Shown here one piece after another: positions 9,634-18,013 of a stretch of DNA of 64,000 nt. A model generated the notes under the pieces. The model ran no database searches and was not told the origin of the DNA. It saw nothing but the letters and a program-made list of their open reading frames with translations. The translations under genes were made by a program, and so were the position numbers. Every line of letters begins with the position of its first letter. Within the stretch, counting starts at the first letter, position 1. This stretch comes from Acetobacter lovaniensis. Its GTDB lineage: Bacteria; Pseudomonadota; Alphaproteobacteria; Acetobacterales; Acetobacteraceae. The stretch lies in the NCBI RefSeq assembly GCF_014207635.1, contig NZ_JACHIE010000005.1, positions 62,001 to 126,000 of the forward strand. The letters are read 5' to 3'.

Positions 9634-10383
9634 TCAGGGTTTGCGCAGGCAAATGAAGATGATGGAAAGTGAGAATGTTTTGGGGAGCCAGTCAAACGGG
9701 TTTGTATGAATCTGGTCGATCCGCATGTTGTGGCGGATGGTCTGTGCCAGCCAGCGCCAGTCAAACCCTTTGTGGCCCGTGCCGTGCGTTTCCACCTTAT
9801 CCAGATTGAACAGTGCGGCATGCAGGGTTTCGGCCCATGTGTATTCCTTGTGCCGCATATAGCCGGTGAGCAGGGAGCCAATGTTCTTGACCAGAATAAT
9901 CGGGCCGACTTCGTTAGGGACCGAGCACATAAAAGCCGCAGGCTGAGCAAGGGCTATCTGCTCTATAATGCGGACAACAAGATTTTCCGGAATGTGTTCC
10001 AGAGTTTCCAGTGCAAGAATAACATCGGTATTCTGGAATTCGTCATAGTGGTCGGCGATGGACCCCGTGATGATTTTAAAGTTCGGATGCTCCGAATACC
10101 TTGCCCGCGCAATGCCGCTTAACGTCTCATCCTGATCTATGCCGATATAGGTGATGTTGAAGCGGCTATTGAGGATATGGAACGCTTTGGCATGTGCACA
10201 GCCTATGTCCACCACCCGTAAGGTGCGGGATGGGGCTTGGGTGGACAGCTTGGTAAACAGCCGGATTAAATGCTTGTATCGGGTAGTATGCAGGTAAGAA
10301 ACCAGCGGGTTGAAAGCCTGCTTCTTTTCATAACAGGTCAGGCCATCACTGCCGGGTGGTGTGGATGAAGTAGATTGTACCAT
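9634..10383 (-). CDS. Class I SAM-dependent methyltransferase
   Basis: 249 residues. The SAM-binding motif I is VVDIGCAHAKAF at about residues 57-68, the acidic end of strand beta2 is YIGIDQDE, and the post-motif ALETLEHIPE fits the class I methyltransferase fold of UbiG/Methyltransf_11 type. The C-terminal half has hydrophobic stretches (KNIGSLLTG) that may contact membrane or lipid substrates. The start is the ATG at 10383. A 74-residue membrane protein lies 6 bp upstream on the same strand, so the two probably share a transcript. The substrate is unknown. Confidence 0.82.
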   Translation of the reverse strand: MVQSTSSTPPGSDGLTCYEKKQAFNPLVSYLHTTRYKHLIRLFTKLSTQAPSRTLRVVDIGCAHAKAFHILNSRFNITYIGIDQDETLSGIARARYSEHPNFKIITGSIADHYDEFQNTDVILALETLEHIPENLVVRIIEQIALAQPAAFMCSVPNEVGPIILVKNIGSLLTGYMRHKEYTWAETLHAALFNLDKVETHGTGHKGFDWRWLAQTIRHNMRIDQIHTNPFDWLPKTFSLSIIFICLRKP

Positions 10384-10389
10384 AAAAAT

Positions 10390-10614
10390 CTAGCTGTCAT
10401 GCGATGGCGGGCGGTTGTGCCAATCTATGCAGACATCTGACAGCCACAACGTAAGTGCTGAAATAAAAAGCCAGAGAAGGCCGGGGAAGATGTTAAAATC
10501 CTGAATGACAACAATGCCGATACAAAACGCGGCAATGGAAATGGTCAGGGTGACAAGGCAGCAGAACACTGCAACAGGCCAGCTTCCGGGAAGACCGAGT
10601 TTTGTCATCAACAT
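10390..10614 (-). CDS. Small two-TM membrane protein, unknown
   Basis: About 74 residues starting MLMTKLGLPGSWPVAV (ATG at 10614; 10608 is an alternative). Two hydrophobic segments, around VAVFCCLVTLTISIAAFCIG and FPGLLWLFISALTLWL, are followed by a short polar tail. It is not recognised. It ends 6 bp before the methyltransferase on the same strand, and cysteine synthase lies upstream on that strand, so a three-gene transcript is possible. Confidence 0.55.
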   Translation of the reverse strand: MLMTKLGLPGSWPVAVFCCLVTLTISIAAFCIGIVVIQDFNIFPGLLWLFISALTLWLSDVCIDWHNRPPSHDS

Positions 10615-10737
10615 TTCACGCCAGAAACGGGGGCGTGCTCCTTGATAGGGGCCAGAAAACAGGCGTGATCCGGAGTTCTGGCAATGCCTGCCCAAAAAAT
10701 TGACCGTAACGGGGTTTCTTTGGGCAGGGGCATAACC

Positions 10738-11781
10738 TTACTGATCCAGCCAGGGGGCGACCGGCAGATTTTTCTCGCGCAGGAAGGTCGGGTTGAACAG
10801 TTTGGATTCATACCGTGCGCCACCATCTGCTAGAATGGTCACAATTCTATGGCCCGGTCCAAGCCTGCGGGCGGTGCGTATGGCGGCCGCGACATTAATG
10901 CCAGAAGACCCGCCGACAGACAGCCCTTCTTCTCCCAGCAGGCTGTAAATCACGTCCAGTGCTTCAGGGTCGGGAATACGCTCTGCATCGTCAATGGGAG
11001 CGTCCTCAAGGTTGCCGGTCACGCGGGACTGGCCAATACCCTCGGTAATGGAAGACCCGGCTACGGACAGGTCGTTATTCTTGACCCAGCCATACAGGCC
11101 GGAGCCTTCGGGGTCTGCCAGTACGATCTGTGGGGCCTTTACGCCGTCGCGCCGGGCTGCATCATGCAGGCCAAGGGCTATGCCTGCCAGTGTGCCACCC
11201 GTGCCGCATGCGCAGGTAAAGGCATCCACCTTGCCACCCATCTGCTGCCAGATTTCCTGCGCCGTGGTGGCGCGGTGGCCCTCGCGGTTGGCGGTGTTGT
11301 CAAACTGGTTGGCCCAGACCCACCCGTTTTCTTCCGCCAGACGGCGGGAGACATGCACGTAGTTGCCCGGGTCGCGGTAGGGTTTGGCGGGCACAAGGCG
11401 CAGGTCCGCGCCAATCATGCGCAAAAAGCCGATTTTTTCGCGGCTTTGAGTTTCGGGCATGACGATCACGCATTTATAGCCGCGGGCATTGGCGACCAGA
11501 GTCAGGCCAATGCCGGTATTGCCCGCCGTGCCTTCCACCAGAGTGCCACCGGGCTTGAGCACGCCACGGCGTTCCGCATCGTCAATAATGGCAAGGGCCG
11601 CACGGTCCTTTACGGAGCCGCCGGGATTCATGAACTCCGCCTTGCCGTAAATCTGACAACCCGTTGCTTCAGATGCCTTGCGCAGAAGAATAAGAGGGGT
11701 TCCACCTACCGCACCGGGCATGTCGGGCGAGAGTGAAGTCCAGCCTGGATGGGTGGTGGAGGGCGCTGCGCTTTTGGTCAT
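10738..11781 (-). CDS. cysK: Cysteine synthase (O-acetylserine sulfhydrylase)
   Basis: PLP enzyme forming cysteine from O-acetylserine and sulfide. 347 residues. The PLP lysine is in NPGGSVKDRAAL (about residue 58), the substrate loop is EGTAGNTGIGL, the phosphate-binding loop is CGTGGTLAG, and LSVGGSSGINVA lies near the C-terminus. EGTAGNTG in place of the E. coli-type TSGNTG marks a subgroup I know from other alphaproteobacteria. The ATG at 11781 gives the expected N-terminus. A cystathionine beta-synthase-like role cannot be excluded from sequence alone, but no C-terminal CBS domain is present. Confidence 0.9.
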   Translation of the reverse strand: MTKSAAPSTTHPGWTSLSPDMPGAVGGTPLILLRKASEATGCQIYGKAEFMNPGGSVKDRAALAIIDDAERRGVLKPGGTLVEGTAGNTGIGLTLVANARGYKCVIVMPETQSREKIGFLRMIGADLRLVPAKPYRDPGNYVHVSRRLAEENGWVWANQFDNTANREGHRATTAQEIWQQMGGKVDAFTCACGTGGTLAGIALGLHDAARRDGVKAPQIVLADPEGSGLYGWVKNNDLSVAGSSITEGIGQSRVTGNLEDAPIDDAERIPDPEALDVIYSLLGEEGLSVGGSSGINVAAAIRTARRLGPGHRIVTILADGGARYESKLFNPTFLREKNLPVAPWLDQ

Positions 11782-11853
11782 CTGTATACCCTGCTTGTTA
11801 TGATCAGGTCGGTCGATCGGGGCTGGTCTGCGTAGGAGATAAACTCCTGTGGC

Positions 11854-12744
11854 CTACCGGCCTGCATCCGGTTCTTCTTGTGCATCATATAACACCTCCA
11901 AAACCGCACACCAAGGATAGCGTGGATCGTAGCTCTGACCGGCCGGGCTTGCCAGACGACCCTGTTCATCCGTTGGAACGTGGGTCAGGGCGACCGCATC
12001 GTCAATATTGCCGCCAATAACGCTGATCTGGCGGCCAAAGGGTGGCCCATTCTGGCCTGTGGCCACGACATAGCCGCAATGCGCAGGAAAACCGTAGGAA
12101 GTCGGCAGGCTCGCAAAGCGGATGCTCTGTCTGCCACGCCCACGGGCCACACAGATCAGGTCGCCCGCCTTGGGAGTATAGGCTGCGGGGTCGCGCGCGC
12201 GCAGGATGGGGGACAACCCCGATGCAGCGGCATTGATATAGGTGGAATGGTTGGGCGAATAGGGGAAGCGGTCATTCGCTCCGGCAATACGCATGACGTA
12301 GGAGATGAAGGCAGCCGACCATGCAAAAAAACCGTCATGCACAAAGTCCGTCAACTGGCCATCGGCATTGTGTTTGCCGGTCCATGAGGCTTCAGTCATG
12401 TTCGGGTCCATGCCGATCCACCAGTATTCGCCTACGCGCTGCCACAGGCCGGGCGCTCGCTCGGGTTTAATGGCGGCGACCTGTGGTTCGGGGCGCTGTT
12501 CGGGGTCATCATCATTAACCGGGCTGCCAAACAGGCGCCATTCGCGCATGGCAATGGCTACGACATCCTGCGGATTGAAAGGTTCAAAATTGCGCGTGGC
12601 AAAGTCCGGCACATGGCTGTTCACGCCATAGCTGCCTGATACGCGGCTACCACGGGAGGACGTACCGCCCCCCGAAGAGGGCTGGGAGGTGCAGGCCGCC
12701 AGACACAAAGGTGCCAGAAGGGCCACAGTCAGCTTGCGTGGCAT
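11854..12744 (-). CDS. DUF2272-domain lipoprotein
   Basis: 296 residues beginning MPRKLTVALLAPLCLAACTSQPS, with a lipoprotein signal peptide whose lipobox is LAAC. The ATG at 12744 is supported by GGAG 5 bp upstream, so the longer frame to 12813 is rejected. The body contains AMREWRLFGSP, VGEYWWIGMD, and DGFFAWSAAFISYVMRIAGA, which I recognise as DUF2272. The CHAP/NlpC-like flavour of AWSAAF...H suggests a papain-like fold, but that is inference. It is probably anchored in the envelope. Function unknown. Confidence 0.78.
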   Translation of the reverse strand: MPRKLTVALLAPLCLAACTSQPSSGGGTSSRGSRVSGSYGVNSHVPDFATRNFEPFNPQDVVAIAMREWRLFGSPVNDDDPEQRPEPQVAAIKPERAPGLWQRVGEYWWIGMDPNMTEASWTGKHNADGQLTDFVHDGFFAWSAAFISYVMRIAGANDRFPYSPNHSTYINAAASGLSPILRARDPAAYTPKAGDLICVARGRGRQSIRFASLPTSYGFPAHCGYVVATGQNGPPFGRQISVIGGNIDDAVALTHVPTDEQGRLASPAGQSYDPRYPWCAVLEVLYDAQEEPDAGR

Positions 12745-12900
12745 CTTGTCTCCATACCAGAACAGAGCCTTGTTCGGGGCCGGACGGAGTGGTTCGACCG
12801 CCTTGCAGAACAAAGCCCTGTTGTAAGGAATAGGCGTCCTTTCTGGAGGGTGGAAGGGGGTTTATGCTCCTTTAACCCTCTCATGCGCTTTTTTGTCTGC

Positions 12901-13398
12901 TCAGGCCGGGGGTGTATCCACGGTAATGCTGGCAGTCCGGGCCTGCACGCAGCGTATGGCGTCTGCCGGGGCCAGTTCCACAATAAGGCCACGGCCACCA
13001 CCGTTGATGTAGAGCCTGTCCAGTTTGAGAATGCTCTCGTCAAACACAACGGGCACTGTTGTGCGTGCGCCAAAAGGGCTGATTCCCCCAACTTGAAAAC
13101 CCGTGAGTGCTTCAGCTTTTTCAGTACCAAGCATACGGGCGTTGCGACCGCCAAAAAGAGCGGCCACTTTTTTCAGGTCCATTTTCAGGTGAACCGGAAT
13201 GGCGGTGCAGACAACCTGCTTTTTGTCGACTTCCACCATCAGGGTCTTAAAAACCTTTTGCTGGTCAATGCCTATGCCTGCCGCGGCATGCAGGCCGATC
13301 CTGCCCGGATCGGACACGTAATCATAATCATGCATGGTGTAGGGCACGGCATGGGCGGTCAGGAACAGGGTTGTCGGGGTTTGATCAGAGTTTGGCAT
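12901..13398 (-). CDS. ybaK: YbaK/EbsC-type Cys-tRNA(Pro) deacylase
   Basis: Removes cysteine wrongly attached to tRNA-Pro by prolyl-tRNA synthetase. About 165 residues. The catalytic-lysine region QKVFKTLMVEVD lies near residue 45, GGRNARMLGTEKAEALTGFQVGGISPFG follows in the middle (family motif VGGISPFG), and GGGRGLIVELAP is near the end. The ATG at 13398 (MPNSDQTP) is preferred over the upstream TTG at 13416. It sits 32 bp after mtnA on the same strand. Confidence 0.92.
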   Translation of the reverse strand: MPNSDQTPTTLFLTAHAVPYTMHDYDYVSDPGRIGLHAAAGIGIDQQKVFKTLMVEVDKKQVVCTAIPVHLKMDLKKVAALFGGRNARMLGTEKAEALTGFQVGGISPFGARTTVPVVFDESILKLDRLYINGGGRGLIVELAPADAIRCVQARTASITVDTPPA

Positions 13399-13430
13399 AA
13401 CAGACGTTTTTTCCAATGTGATCCAGGGTT

Positions 13431-14528
13431 CTAGCCTCGTTCGGGAAAAAGGGAGAGCAGGCCGTCGGGTGTGGCCGCGCAGCAGCCTTTTTCTGTTATC
13501 AGGCCGGTGACAAGGCGGGCCGGGGTGACGTCAAACGCGGGATTGGCGGCCTTGCTGCCGTCTGGAGTAATCTGCACCCGGCTGATCTGCCCGCTGTCAT
13601 CCCGTCCATGGATATGGGTAATTTCGGCTTCCGAGCGTTCTTCAATAGGGATTTCACGCATGCCATCAGCCACGCGCCAGTCTATGGTAGTGGAGGGCAG
13701 GGCAACCCAGAACGGCACATTGTTGTCCCGTGCGGCCAGAGCTTTCAGGTAGGTGCCAATCTTGTTGGCGACATCGGCATTGCGGGTGACGCGGTCGGTG
13801 CCGACAATAACCATATCAACCAGCCCGTGCTGCATCAGGTGGCCACCAGCATTGTCTGCAATAACGGTGTGGGGCACACCGTGGCTGCCAAGCTCCCACG
13901 CCGTTAGAGCAGCACCCTGGTTGCGGGGGCGTGTTTCATCCACCCAGACATGTACGTTCAGTCCCTCGTCGTGCGCCATGTAAATGGGGGCGAGTGCCGT
14001 GCCCCAGTCCACTGTGGCAATCCAGCCAGCATTGCAATGTGTCAGAATGTTAATTCTGTCATTCTTGCCGCGTTGCGCAGCCAGTGTGCGCAGCAGTTCC
14101 AGACCATGCAGGCCAATGGCCTCATTCTGGGCTGCATCTTCATCACAGATGCGGCCTGCTTCGGCATAGGCTGCATCGGCCCGCTGTGAGGGGGGCAGGG
14201 GGCGGAGGTGGTTCAGCATTCTTTCAATCGCCCAGGCCAGATTTATGGCTGTGGGGCGGGTGGCGGCCAGCATGGCGGCCTGCTGTTCCAGTGCGGTGTC
14301 GGAACTGTCCGTGCGCAGGGCCAGAGCCAGACCATAGGCCGCAACCGCGCCAATAAGCGGGGCACCACGGACCTGCATGGTTTTAATGGCATGGGCAACC
14401 TGCCCGGGTGTGGTCAACTGGAGAATATCCAGTGCAAAAGGCAGGCGGGTCTGGTCAAAAATATGCACGGACCAGCCGTCTTTTTCATCAACCCAAACGC
14501 TGCGGTAAGGTGTGCCGTTAATTTTCAT
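13431..14528 (-). CDS. mtnA: S-methyl-5-thioribose-1-phosphate isomerase
   Basis: Methionine-salvage enzyme converting methylthioribose-1-phosphate to methylthioribulose-1-phosphate. About 365 residues, the usual size. The catalytic cysteine lies in ILTHCNAGWIA and the catalytic aspartate in VGTDRVTRNADVANKIGTY; QVRGAPLIGAVAAYG is the N-terminal family motif. It starts at the ATG at 14528 (MKINGTPYRS). No other mtn genes are present in the window, so the pathway is dispersed. Confidence 0.96.
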   Translation of the reverse strand: MKINGTPYRSVWVDEKDGWSVHIFDQTRLPFALDILQLTTPGQVAHAIKTMQVRGAPLIGAVAAYGLALALRTDSSDTALEQQAAMLAATRPTAINLAWAIERMLNHLRPLPPSQRADAAYAEAGRICDEDAAQNEAIGLHGLELLRTLAAQRGKNDRINILTHCNAGWIATVDWGTALAPIYMAHDEGLNVHVWVDETRPRNQGAALTAWELGSHGVPHTVIADNAGGHLMQHGLVDMVIVGTDRVTRNADVANKIGTYLKALAARDNNVPFWVALPSTTIDWRVADGMREIPIEERSEAEITHIHGRDDSGQISRVQITPDGSKAANPAFDVTPARLVTGLITEKGCCAATPDGLLSLFPERG

Positions 14529-14851
14529 GACCAAGGTTCCTGATGGCGGGAGATAAAAATCGCTCGCTGATCATAGGGTTTCTTTGAGTGTGTGGGCAAT
14601 ATCCTCATGCTAGGACAGTTTTGCGAACATGTATAGAACATATGGTCTGCAATGGTTGAATCCAGGCAGTCTATTCTTGAAAAGCCGAGAGTATTTTTTT
14701 GCATTTCCAGTCATTTTTGTTATGTAGAGGGGGAAATGGGCGCGCTTTGCTGATACTGCGGAATGTGCCACGAACAGGTTTGTTTTTAATTTTTTAAAAG
14801 AATGTTTTCTCTTCTTGATCTTTTTGAAGAAGATGAAAAAGGAATGCTGGA
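14529..14851. other. Intergenic region between mtnA and the histone-like gene
   Basis: About 320 bp without a supportable ORF. It is richer in A/T than its neighbours, particularly close to 14852. It must hold the divergent promoters for mtnA (-) and the Lys/Ala-rich protein (+), but I cannot assign -35/-10 boxes with confidence. Confidence 0.5.
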
Positions 14852-15559
14852 ATGAGTGAGACCAAAAAAGGCCGCAAGGCTGTTGCCGGTAAACGTGCCC
14901 CCGCCCGCGTCGCTGCTGTAACGACCCCAAAAAAACGCGCGCCGCGTGCAAAAGTGGAAGTGGTAGAAGAAATTTTTGAAGTGGAAGCCCCGGCTATCAC
15001 TACGCGCAAGACACGGCAGAGCGCAACGCCCCGCAAAGCGGCCAAAGTAGAAAAAACGGTCAAGCCTGCAACAGCCGGAAAAACCAGCAAGGCCGCTGCC
15101 GCAGCAGCTCCGGTGGAAGCCGCGGCCAAACCGGCGCGCCGTGCAAAAACCGCAGCCGTAGCCGCTGTGGTGGAGGCTCCGGTCAAGGCGGTTCGTAAGG
15201 TAAAAGCAGCCAAGACTGCCGCCACCCGCGCAACACGCGCCCCGGTCGTTGCCGCGCCGGAAGTTGTGCAGCCTGCTCCCACCCGCGCGCGTAAGTCAGC
15301 CCGCAAGGCTGTGGTGGAAGCTCCGGTTCCTGCCAAGCCTGCTGCAAAGGCAACACGGAAGCGGGCTGAGAAGGCCGAAGCCGCAGAGAGTGCTAAGAAC
15401 CTGTCTGCAGTTGAAAAACTGCGCGTTGTGCAGGAACGTCGCCGTCGCAAGCGTTATGAACGTCTGGCAGCCGAAGCCGCAGCGGATACGGAAAAAGCCG
15501 CACCCGTGCGCAAGCGCAAGGCCGCTGCGACACAGCGGCCCCGTGCCACAAAGGCATAA
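14852..15559 (+). CDS. Histone H1-like Lys/Ala-rich basic protein
   Basis: 235 residues dominated by alanine, lysine, arginine, valine and proline, with repeated patterns such as KRAPAR, RKAAKVEK, KPARRAKTAA and RKSARKAV. This is the composition of histone H1 C-terminal tails and bacterial nucleoid-associated proteins such as AlgP. A short acidic patch (VEVVEEIFEVEAP) interrupts it near residue 35. The C-terminal 65 residues (ESAKNLSAVEKLRVVQERRRRKRYERLAAEA) look like a more ordered helix. It probably binds DNA, but this rests on composition alone. A terminator-like hairpin follows. Confidence 0.7.
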   Translation: MSETKKGRKAVAGKRAPARVAAVTTPKKRAPRAKVEVVEEIFEVEAPAITTRKTRQSATPRKAAKVEKTVKPATAGKTSKAAAAAAPVEAAAKPARRAKTAAVAAVVEAPVKAVRKVKAAKTAATRATRAPVVAAPEVVQPAPTRARKSARKAVVEAPVPAKPAAKATRKRAEKAEAAESAKNLSAVEKLRVVQERRRRKRYERLAAEAAADTEKAAPVRKRKAAATQRPRATKA

Positions 15560-15686
15560 GAGTTAAGCAGCATTACGGTGCGGGCCTGACCCTGCAAAGG
15601 CTGGTCAGGCTCGCATTGTTTATACCGAGTTCTTGTTATTCTTACCGCACTGGGGTGTTTGGTAAGGTGTACAAAGCTCCATAATT

Positions 15687-15718
15687 CCGGATAGCCGTTT
15701 GGGTTATCCGGTTTTTTT
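15687..15718 (+). terminator. Rho-independent terminator after the histone-like gene
   Basis: CCGGATA pairs with TATCCGG, followed by seven T. It is 128 bp after the stop of the plus-strand gene and overlaps the end of the convergent asparaginase gene. Confidence 0.75.
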
Positions 15719-16760
15719 ATGCGTAGTCCTGTTCCAATGGGACGGGGGGCAGATAGGTCTGTGCCAGCAGGCTGGATGCTCGTAGTTCCCCTACGAGCTG
15801 ACCATTCCAGTTTTTAAGCGGGCGGCGCATGAAATGTGTTAAAACAGGTGCGTTCTCTATGCGGGCAAAACGGGCAATCAGGGCTGCTGCCGCAGTTTCT
15901 GCCGCACGTGCGCCGCCATCACGGCATTTTATGGCCATGCCCAGCCCCTGTTCTGGCAGGGCCACAAGCATCACGCCTTCAGCCCCCATTTTTGTCAGGA
16001 CTCTGGGGGCCAGTTCGGCCATGATCCGCGTGTCAAACTGCCTGCTGCCCGCGATCATGAACGGGTTCCGGGTTATGGCGTTGCGCAGGCGTTGTGCGGC
16101 CAGGGCCCGGTCGGGGGAAAGGCCAATGCCGCTGGCAAAGCGGGCATAACCCAGAGCCAGCGCAGACAGGGGGATAGCCCATGTGGGAATGGCGCATCCG
16201 TCCACCGCCCTGTTTGCCGTGGTGTGGGGTGCTCCGGTAACCTCCTGTAGTGTCTGGGCAACGGTTTGCATTACGCGGTGTTCAGGGCGGGTGTAGTGCG
16301 CCACATCCTGCCCGGTCGCGCAGGAGAGGCAGATAAAGCCCGCATGCTTGCCCGAACAGCAGTTATGGAGTGCGCAGGGTGCCTCCCCCGCCGCCGCCAG
16401 CGCGCGAGCGGCGGCTGTATCCAGCGGCCAGTGGGTGCCACATTCGAGCGCGCCGTAATCCAGCCCCGTGCGGGCCAGCATGTCTGTGGCAACAGCAATA
16501 TGTTCAGGCTCGCCCTGATGGGAGGCGCAGGCCAGTGCCAGCGCTTTGTCTGGTAGGGCAAAGCGGTCTGCGGCACCCTCGGTCAGTAAAGGGAGTGCTT
16601 GCAACGCCTTGACCGTAGAGCGTGGAAAAACAGGTGTTGTGCAGTCCCCGGCGGAAAAAACGGTTTTGCCGTGCGCATCCACAACAATGGCAGCGCCATA
16701 ATGGCTGGATTCCACAATGCCGTTGCGGGTTGTCTGAGCAAGAAGAACGTCATCTGTCAT
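15717..16760 (-). CDS. Asparaginase II-family protein
   Basis: 347 residues matching the asparaginase II family (PF06089), which is unrelated to E. coli AnsA/AnsB and hydrolyses L-asparagine to aspartate and ammonia in characterised members. Visible motifs are PVFPRSTVKALQALPL with the Ser-x-x-Lys pair, LACASHQGEPEHI, LHNCCSGKHAGFICL and DGCAIPTWAIPL. The ATG at 16760 (MTDDVLLAQ) is preferred to the TTG at 16781. It follows the unknown gene at 16788 by 27 bp on the same strand, so the two are probably in one transcript with zur. Confidence 0.88.
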   Translation of the reverse strand: MTDDVLLAQTTRNGIVESSHYGAAIVVDAHGKTVFSAGDCTTPVFPRSTVKALQALPLLTEGAADRFALPDKALALACASHQGEPEHIAVATDMLARTGLDYGALECGTHWPLDTAAARALAAAGEAPCALHNCCSGKHAGFICLSCATGQDVAHYTRPEHRVMQTVAQTLQEVTGAPHTTANRAVDGCAIPTWAIPLSALALGYARFASGIGLSPDRALAAQRLRNAITRNPFMIAGSRQFDTRIMAELAPRVLTKMGAEGVMLVALPEQGLGMAIKCRDGGARAAETAAAALIARFARIENAPVLTHFMRRPLKNWNGQLVGELRASSLLAQTYLPPVPLEQDYA

Positions 16761-16787
16761 GAAACTGGGCCTGTTGATCAAGAATGT

Positions 16788-17309
16788 TTAATTGCCGCTG
16801 AGAAGGTAGCATGGTGTGGCAAATTCTGCCGTATGGTCTGGCTCCAGCTCCAGAGCTTGCGCGACAAGGGAACGTTTGAGTTTGAGCACAACAGGCATGT
16901 TATGTGCATCACATGCCGTGGTTTCTGCCGTTTTTGCCAGCCATGGGGGAATTCCGGCCCGTTCGGTCAGCATAAGGGGCGCGCGTCGGTTTAAGGGGAG
17001 GCCGGCGGCCATAAGGTGTTGCGCATGATCTTGCGAAACAACCATGTATAAAAAACAGTCTTCACCAGCAGGCGGGAGTTTTTCCGGCGCAGGTACAAGG
17101 CTCAGGCGGATTTCGTCGGGCAGGAAGTGCGAACGGGGGAGTGGGGGGAGGGGCAGGGCAAACAGGTCTGTCTGCTGCAATCCCGGTGTTTTGGAAACTG
17201 TTCTGGGTCTGGCTGTTTTTTTACCCACCTGAACGGGCTTGCGGGCCTTGCCGGAAGGCAGGGTTGGCAGGTCTGGCTGAACAGGGCCGGTTGGGGCGGG
17301 GTGTTCCAT
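16788..17309 (-). CDS. Uncharacterised protein between zur and asparaginase
   Basis: 173 residues. The first 60 are proline- and lysine-rich and look disordered. A compact domain follows: CFLYMVVSQDHAQHLMAAGL, then APLMLTERAGIPPWLAK and a final VLKLKRSLVAQALELEPD with CYLLSG at the end. The order (substrate-entry strand, helix, loop, late beta strand with KL/R) is reminiscent of ADP-ribosyltransferase/Tpt1-like folds, but this is a pattern impression. The ATG overlaps the zur stop (TGATG), indicating translational coupling with zur. Function unknown. Confidence 0.68.
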   Translation of the reverse strand: MEHPAPTGPVQPDLPTLPSGKARKPVQVGKKTARPRTVSKTPGLQQTDLFALPLPPLPRSHFLPDEIRLSLVPAPEKLPPAGEDCFLYMVVSQDHAQHLMAAGLPLNRRAPLMLTERAGIPPWLAKTAETTACDAHNMPVVLKLKRSLVAQALELEPDHTAEFATPCYLLSGN

Positions 17310-17890
17310 CAGTTGGGGGCTGGGGCAGGCCCCTTCTGGCCGCGTGAGGCGGGGGCGCAGTCTTCACATACCCCTTCCACTTCGACCGATGCGCTTTGCA
17401 TGGTAAAGTTTTTTTTGCCACAAATGCTTTTCAGTACATCCAGAACGCGCGGAGCGTCGGCAATCTCGGTCACACCGCCACAGCTCCGGCAGATCAGGAA
17501 CTGCGCGCTATGCAGGCAGTTCTCCGCTGGTCCATGAGAGTGGTCGTGGGGATGGTCCTGCTGGAGGTGGGTGCACGGCACAAAAGCCGACAGGCGTTCA
17601 ATGCGGTGAATAAGACCATGTTCGAGCAGAAAATCGAGCGCGCGGTAAACGGTAGGGGGAGCAGGTTTGCGGCCCGATGTTTTGAGCTGTTCAAGCAGGT
17701 CGTAGGCGCCAACGGGCGTTGTGGCAGTCAGGATCAGGCCCAGAACATCGCGCCGTTGCGGGGTCATGCGTCCTCCCTGCCCGGCGCAGAGATGAGCGGC
17801 GTGCTCAAGCTGGCGCTGAATACGGTCCGAAAAACCGTAGCCGTTATCTGCTGGGGAGGAGGGTGGTGTTCTGGTCTGCATGTTCATCAT
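17309..17890 (-). CDS. zur: Fur-family zinc uptake regulator Zur
   Basis: 193 residues. The DNA-binding domain has GGRMTPQRRDVLGLIL and APPTVYRALDFLLEHGLIHRIE. Metal sites follow: a His-rich loop QDHPHDHSHGP, and two cysteine pairs, CRSCGG and CEDC, that bind structural zinc in Fur-family proteins. It is divergent from znuACB with a palindromic site between them, so the assignment as Zur rather than Fur is strong. The start is one of three in-frame ATGs at 17890-17881; the first is used. The next gene is coupled at its stop. Confidence 0.92.
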   Translation of the reverse strand: MMNMQTRTPPSSPADNGYGFSDRIQRQLEHAAHLCAGQGGRMTPQRRDVLGLILTATTPVGAYDLLEQLKTSGRKPAPPTVYRALDFLLEHGLIHRIERLSAFVPCTHLQQDHPHDHSHGPAENCLHSAQFLICRSCGGVTEIADAPRVLDVLKSICGKKNFTMQSASVEVEGVCEDCAPASRGQKGPAPAPN

Positions 17891-17972
17891 CCGTTCTCTC
17901 TTGTTTCTAGCCTAAACGAGCCAGAAGAGGAAGGCCAGATATGCGTGATGAGGTGACGGATGATCAGAATTG

Positions 17973-17989
17973 ATGTAATATTATTACAT
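17973..17989. promoter_or_regulatory. Zur-box-like palindrome between zur and znuA
   Basis: ATGTAATA-T-TATTACAT, a perfect 17-bp palindrome, 25 bp upstream of the znuA start and 83 bp upstream of the zur start. Zur operators are AT-rich palindromes of this size, and the position could serve both divergent transcripts. Zinc-loaded Zur would be expected to repress both. Confidence 0.8.
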
Positions 17990-18013
17990 ATCATTGGTTG
18001 AGGTGTCTGCGTC

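Noticed and set aside
14794..15450. 218-residue minus-strand ORF opposite the histone-like gene
   Set aside because: It is the antisense shadow of a repetitive Lys/Ala-rich coding sequence; composition mirrors the plus strand and there is no ribosome-binding site or known motif.
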